A stretch of 64,000 nucleotides of DNA, from positions 62,001 to 126,000 of the forward strand of contig JALHNB010000002.1 of NCBI GenBank assembly GCA_022843745.1, read 5' to 3'. Both the position numbers and the translations under genes were made by a program. Source of the DNA: Anaerolineae bacterium (GTDB taxonomy: Bacteria > Chloroflexota > Anaerolineae > Aggregatilineales > Phototrophicaceae). Positions within the stretch are counted from its first letter, which is position 1. Each line of letters opens with the position of its first letter. The notes beneath the pieces were generated by a model. That model was given only the letters and a program-made list of their open reading frames with translations. It searched no databases and was not told the origin of the DNA. Positions 61,601-64,000 of the stretch are shown piece after piece.

Positions 61601-63897
61601 TTACGCATCGCGAAATCCGGCTGGCACAGGCACTTGGTGCGCAGGCAGCAACGGCGATTGAAAACGCGCGTCTGTCTACTGAAACGTCATCCCGCGTTGA
61701 GGAATTGTACATCATCAATGACCTCAGCCAGACGGTTTCCTCAACGATCAATATTGATGAGATGATCGAGGTCGTGCATGATCGCCTCCCATCTATTGCG
61801 CATACCGAAGAACTATACCTTGCCCTCTATGACTCTGAAACCCAGACGATTAACTTCCCATTGGCTTTGAGAAATGGGGAAAAATATGAAATTCCGCCGC
61901 GCACTCTGAATACCGATGAAATATCCTATATCATTAAAAATCGCCGTTTGCTGACCATCGGCAGCGATTATTTCAGCACGGATGAACTCCGGCGCAGTCT
62001 GGGAATCAGCCCTGGCGAAGGCGATGTCAAAAGCTATATGGGTGTACCCTTGATCTCCGGTGATGAAGTAGTCGGTGTGCTGGCGCTGCGTGATACGATA
62101 CGCACACGCGCATTCGGTGTCAATACATCGGGTATTCTGACCACGATTGCTTCGCAGCTTGGCGCGTCGATTCAAAACGCGCGTTTGTTCAACAAGCTGA
62201 GTTCACTTAACAAGAACCTGGAACAATCCGTTCAGAACCGCACCGCTGAACTGCTTGAAGAACGTGACCGCATTGACACGCTGTACCGGATTACGTCGGA
62301 ATTGGCGCGAACCCTTGATCTTGAGCGCGTGTTGAGTCGTGCGCTTGAAATGGTCGCCGGAGCAGTCAACGCGAATGATGGCGTGATCTTCCAGATCGAC
62401 CCGACTACCGATAGGCTGCACAGCCGCGCAACATTAGCCCAGACGACAGATAACGAACACGATCAACGCATTGACTTTGAGCACCCAGCGGAGAAACTGG
62501 CTGAATGGCTGATCCAGAATCAGAATGAGCGTGTCGTCGTCGTTGACGATCTGCTGAAAATGGATTTCTGGGACGATACGCTGCTTCTGGACGTGGAAAA
62601 ATGGCGCAGCGCACTGGCAGTTCTGCTGGAAATCAATGACGATATTCATGGTGTCATGATTTTGTTTGGGCGCAAGCGTGCAATGTTTACTGAACCGCAG
62701 GTCAAGCTGGTGGTCGCTGCTGCGAATCAGGTTGCTGCCGCGATCAACAACTCCGATCTGTATTATCTCATCCGCGATCAGGCCGAGCGCCTGGGAATGC
62801 TGGTGCTGTCTGAGCAGGAAGAATCTGAAAAGAGCAACGCCATCCTCGAAGGTATCGCCGACGGTGTGATGCTGGCGAACGCGAAAGGCCAGATTATCCG
62901 CTTTAACACCGCCGCCGAACGCATCCTCGAACTCCCGCGCGATAACGTGCTGGGACAGCCGCTCTCCAAACTTTCCGGTTTGCAGGTTGGTTCAGCGGTA
63001 GGCTGGATGCGGACGATTGATGAATGGTCGCAGTCACCCGACAGTTACCCCACTGGCATTTTCCTGTCGGAACAGCTTGAGATGGACAAAAAGGTGATTA
63101 ACGTTCGCCTGTCGCCTGTACATATCGACAATCAATTCCTGGGTACAGTGCTGGTGTTCCGCGATATTACCAAAGAGGTTGAGGTGGATCGGCTTAAGGG
63201 CGAATTTATTTCGAATGTTTCGCATGAACTGCGCACCCCACTGACACCAATCAAAGGTTTCACCGATCTGATGCTGCTGGGTGCTGCCGGGCAGGTTTCT
63301 TCGCAGCAGGAGTATTTCCTCAAGACGATCAAGTCACACACCCAGCGGCTCGAGACGCTGGTCAACGACCTGTTGAATATCTCCAAGCTGGACGATACCA
63401 AAGAATCGTTGAAGTATGAACCCGTCAAGGTGGCGGAAATCATGGAATCGGTGGTTAAAACAGTAGGCAGTCGCGCTGACCATGAACAGAAAGAAATTAA
63501 AGTTTTAATCGACATTCCAGAGTCGTTCCCGGTCATCTCCGGTGATCCCGGCAAGATTACTCAGATTTTTAATAACCATGTCGACAATTCTTTCAATTAT
63601 ACCTATGCTGGTGGTAGTATAGATATTCAGGGGCGCGTTCAGGACGATCATGTTCTTATCACCGTGAAGGATACCGGGATCGGCATTCCACCGGAATTCC
63701 ATGAACGCATCTGGGAACGATTTGTACGAAATGATGAACATGCGCTGGTGATGGATGTGGCAGGAACCGGCCTGGGGCTGCCCATCGTCAAGAAACTCGT
63801 TCAGATGCACCAGGGTGAAGTTTGGTTTGAGTCTGAAGCTAATAAAGGCACAACCTTCTTCGTCTCATTGCCGATCAACCAGCCGACGAGTAATTAA
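55666..63897 (+). CDS. Giant multi-GAF/PAS sensor histidine kinase (2743 residues)
   Basis: One N-terminal membrane helix (LAFILFIGGAVIFAWIFFW) and a PAS-like segment (about 38-130) are followed by about seven GAF domains (starting near 144, 325, 497, 685, 845, 1020, 1212), a PAS domain (about 1376-1490), five more GAF domains (near 1505, 1672, 1840, 2012, 2205), a second PAS (about 2385-2500), then HisKA with FISNVSHELRTPLTPIKGF (His near 2519) and HATPase_c: N-box NNHVDNSF, G1 VKDTGIGIPP, F box WERFVRND, G2 GTGLGLPIVKKLVQ. GAF units end in the repeated ENARLY-type helix. A coiled-coil lies near 2185-2205. The kinase domains are intact. Between two response-regulator genes, it presumably phosphorylates one or both. 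One of the longest bacterial kinases I know of. Confidence 0.92.
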   Translation: MGLAFILFIGGAVIFAWIFFWSRQRQRLGYTPGVEQVLQSVPSASGDDAVLVSREHGQVVYANERARHWLNMNGGNPNLEYVAQLAQPSDSFLDLFAKEGQSSFQLGIRWVEASSHRIPTGSEMRTVVVMRELGANTINPEALDLSLAMSIINEIGETVNASLSVEQVLQALLSIVRNAVPADAGEICIWDEQSQVLYPRGWVGDSTYVLSLSEAGGMYRLNEGITGWIAQNRKPILVSDSTSRTAIPPKLTNTPYKGYVGVPLLLGDKFIGTFELSSIEPEHFNQRDMALLQAVSKQLATSIYNAQLYTEQARHIDDMASLQQVMHQTGDDYVRAVYRDLTERLAKLVGADMCGILLFNEARQMLVAEPPFYGVPDQVTRNYQISMPQGSPQREVWENQQYWISNDVADEPLIEALGLMALVNATGVYNTVLLPMLVGERRIGTVQVSNKRTDGGFTLRDVQNLRILTAQAAVVVENTRLYQREQSRETELVGLREITQALGAFSQEEEFYKVLNERIARLMNTSMCGILLYEEENNRLVAQMPFYGVESAHVQDYEISLKPGSILYDIWLEVEYWFTNNMNSDRVVIEAGLEELATSLGVKQTMIAPLSLGDRRIGVVQISNKLDGENFTDKDANLLTIFSTQAAALIENARLYREMQRRADEAEGLRDAAEELRRIAELAGSIITPEESLTPVLAEVGRLTDSPLVFVNVLEQSSSNLVTHPRYVYGVELDEAIVQDSYTPGFDKSVALSRHPFISNNVATDERVLFSYRFIAKKVGIETAMLVPLAVGDRSLGELGIANRTSRPYTLDDLKLVMSIAIQISATLDRVTLYESAGQNLNQRVQELDAISRVSNELTLTLNLDRILDVIRQEAARATGADGSTVALLKPSSQWAELSVPEMSRRLGSERIADKLTDIEIEAAEGSVNAVLVADYADTALQALPQNARSAVAASFLFADEIVGVIHLYHSEANHFDGRASEFLMTLASKASLGYANAIRYDEQLERNTQLRRRVEQLNQIFELGQILQSNTDPVTMLEAISYSIQHSIGYDVVVVLLADEDGSVLRRVTQAGLPLDVFEQSKASVLKRSHLDALFNKEYLISESYFFPTEKRAEWRRFGDLTALGTSFEGKRVIANGDADSWHEGDLFIVPLTSSTGSLLGLIVLDGPQDNHRPNRGLMEVLEIFAHHASTTIENTRLYLGTISNAEQEIQLNEVLEAASSTLDVEEVLRAIAHGVFQLAHFKQMSAALLDKDQGLFDIYKLDVESEEKIVIKQETWSSLQFTALGRTVDTGQDYVYHSNDKEVEQFNDLRNYHEGDDWVAIALPLTAGGQRIGALLVGGDLTPDVHIKELRSLIKRMANIASVAIENARLFTDAVNLRLFNESVVQSIQQGIVVLDKSGRIISVNTFMSQRYGWESEEAVGQDLFAYRPELVPVLLGDVRTALETGLPQERIGQRSSVDGRSLVRNFYAYPLGDSSNIRGVVLMVEDVTDRARLEHDLESRANQLSVLTEVSSRITASLDHTEVVALALSEMHRIVTYDTMTFWLRDGDYIILEAAKDYEDDTMPIGVNVKIDTHARISQVVKTQKVFSISRLQGWDKLPGESGAQSWMGVPLVNQGNVVGVIAFAKLEPSFYDAQAEQAAFAFANQVAVALANADLFREAEHRTQRLSLLNRVSVALVQSLDSEDILEIALREISQVLQVEHARALIFERDVQMGRVVVEHPRGDTPPDQIIDLKDSPSYQQIRRTVKSLIIDDMVNLQGMDEIKNELAPRKITAYALIPMAIGGQVIGAFELEMLSTARRFNPEQTDLGRIIANQAAIAIQNTSLLEQTLVRSRELETLLEAAQATSVTLDLQEVFRSVVELMMHALEMDNCALMMWDDVDRTVEVQVDASRSGDDSRLMAAGTLISLTGYPAKLRALEKREVIIINEENKEWYPKEYDELMTSGINAQMLVPLIVRDRVIGLVQMELISDYRTFTHREIRLAQALGAQAATAIENARLSTETSSRVEELYIINDLSQTVSSTINIDEMIEVVHDRLPSIAHTEELYLALYDSETQTINFPLALRNGEKYEIPPRTLNTDEISYIIKNRRLLTIGSDYFSTDELRRSLGISPGEGDVKSYMGVPLISGDEVVGVLALRDTIRTRAFGVNTSGILTTIASQLGASIQNARLFNKLSSLNKNLEQSVQNRTAELLEERDRIDTLYRITSELARTLDLERVLSRALEMVAGAVNANDGVIFQIDPTTDRLHSRATLAQTTDNEHDQRIDFEHPAEKLAEWLIQNQNERVVVVDDLLKMDFWDDTLLLDVEKWRSALAVLLEINDDIHGVMILFGRKRAMFTEPQVKLVVAAANQVAAAINNSDLYYLIRDQAERLGMLVLSEQEESEKSNAILEGIADGVMLANAKGQIIRFNTAAERILELPRDNVLGQPLSKLSGLQVGSAVGWMRTIDEWSQSPDSYPTGIFLSEQLEMDKKVINVRLSPVHIDNQFLGTVLVFRDITKEVEVDRLKGEFISNVSHELRTPLTPIKGFTDLMLLGAAGQVSSQQEYFLKTIKSHTQRLETLVNDLLNISKLDDTKESLKYEPVKVAEIMESVVKTVGSRADHEQKEIKVLIDIPESFPVISGDPGKITQIFNNHVDNSFNYTYAGGSIDIQGRVQDDHVLITVKDTGIGIPPEFHERIWERFVRNDEHALVMDVAGTGLGLPIVKKLVQMHQGEVWFESEANKGTTFFVSLPINQPTSN

Positions 63898-63915
63898 TAA
63901 AGACCGAGGGAATTT

Positions 63916-64000
63916 ATGGCGCGCATTCTTGTGGCAGAAGATGAACGTGATATTCGCGAACTCATCAATTTTACGTTGATGTTTGCCGGGCATGAGGTCA
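63916..64000 (+). CDS. Response regulator, N-terminal fragment cut by window end
   Basis: ATG 63916 with GAGGG eight bases upstream. The 28 readable codons give MARILVAEDERDIRELINFT followed by LMFAGHEV, the start of a REC domain with the paired acidic residues (E-D-E) of the phosphorylation pocket. It follows the histidine kinase by 18 bases, so the operon continues. Its output domain is outside the window. Confidence 0.85.
   Translation, partial: MARILVAEDERDIRELINFTLMFAGHEV

Overview
The window looks like a chromosomal segment of a Chloroflexota bacterium, most likely of the Anaerolineae lineage. This is inferred from gene content, not from a marker gene: long multi-GAF sensor histidine kinases, a DUF4388 (PATAN) protein paired with an MglA-type GTPase, several GT39-type membrane glycosyltransferases, many secreted proteins without outer-membrane signatures, DUF3352/DUF3048 envelope proteins, and palindromic GTAGGGCGCAGC-type dispersed repeats. 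I see no tRNA, rRNA, CRISPR array, IS element or prophage. Coding density is high and 4-base ATGA overlaps between co-directional genes are common.

Layout. 1-5.3 kb: a partial sugar-phosphate isomerase-like gene, an O-antigen-ligase-like/TPR protein, a VanZ-like protein, a hydrolase, a NimA-like flavoprotein, and a DUF4260 gene behind a strong promoter overlaid by two phased dyads. 5.3-7.5 kb: an ECF sigma factor behind three 21-bp direct repeats, a small protein ending in a 31-bp tandem duplication, and a pentapeptide-repeat protein. 7.5-16.1 kb: four tandem paralogous GT39-type transferases on the minus strand, overlapping by 4 bases each. 16.2-20.9 kb: a DUF3352 secreted protein, a dispersed repeat pair, a DUF420-like membrane protein and a fifth GT39-like enzyme. 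20.9-25.2 kb: an orphan DUF433 gene and an Fbp-type iron(III) ABC transporter with a hairpin after the binding-protein gene.

26.5-31.1 kb is the most interesting part: a plus-strand operon encoding an E2 (UBC-fold) protein with a plausible catalytic cysteine, a JAB/MPN protein whose zinc motif has His replaced by Gln, an E1/ThiF adenylyltransferase whose only cysteines are two CxxC pairs, a small disordered protein, then a PCMT-type methyltransferase and a Nudix hydrolase. No ubiquitin-like beta-grasp protein is recognisable beside it. It resembles, but does not match, the known bacterial ubiquitin-like cassettes (Bil, CBASS Cap2/Cap3).

31.3-49.5 kb: small heat-shock protein with a clear terminator, PfkB-family kinase, TPR/PPC protein, AlkA-like glycosylase, a TPR-TIR protein, RsmG, several secreted or very large unrecognised proteins, a non-RD Ser/Thr kinase with HEAT-like and membrane segments, a YbjN protein, and a DUF3048 lipoprotein. 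Two proteins here look like proteases that have lost their catalytic residues (a metalloprotease-like PDZ protein and a trypsin-like protein with zinc ribbons). 49.5-54.5 kb: DUF4388-MglA operon behind a TTGACT-17-TATAAT promoter, an alpha/beta hydrolase, a left-handed beta-helix protein and a homologue of cyanobacterial acyl-ACP reductase. 54.7-64 kb: a signalling operon of a response regulator with degenerate GGDEF domain, a 2743-residue histidine kinase with about twelve GAF domains, and a second response regulator cut by the window end.

Taken together the region mixes envelope glycosylation, surface/secreted proteins and signalling, with a candidate protein-conjugation system as the main novelty. 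All functional calls are from reading motifs by eye; no search was run.
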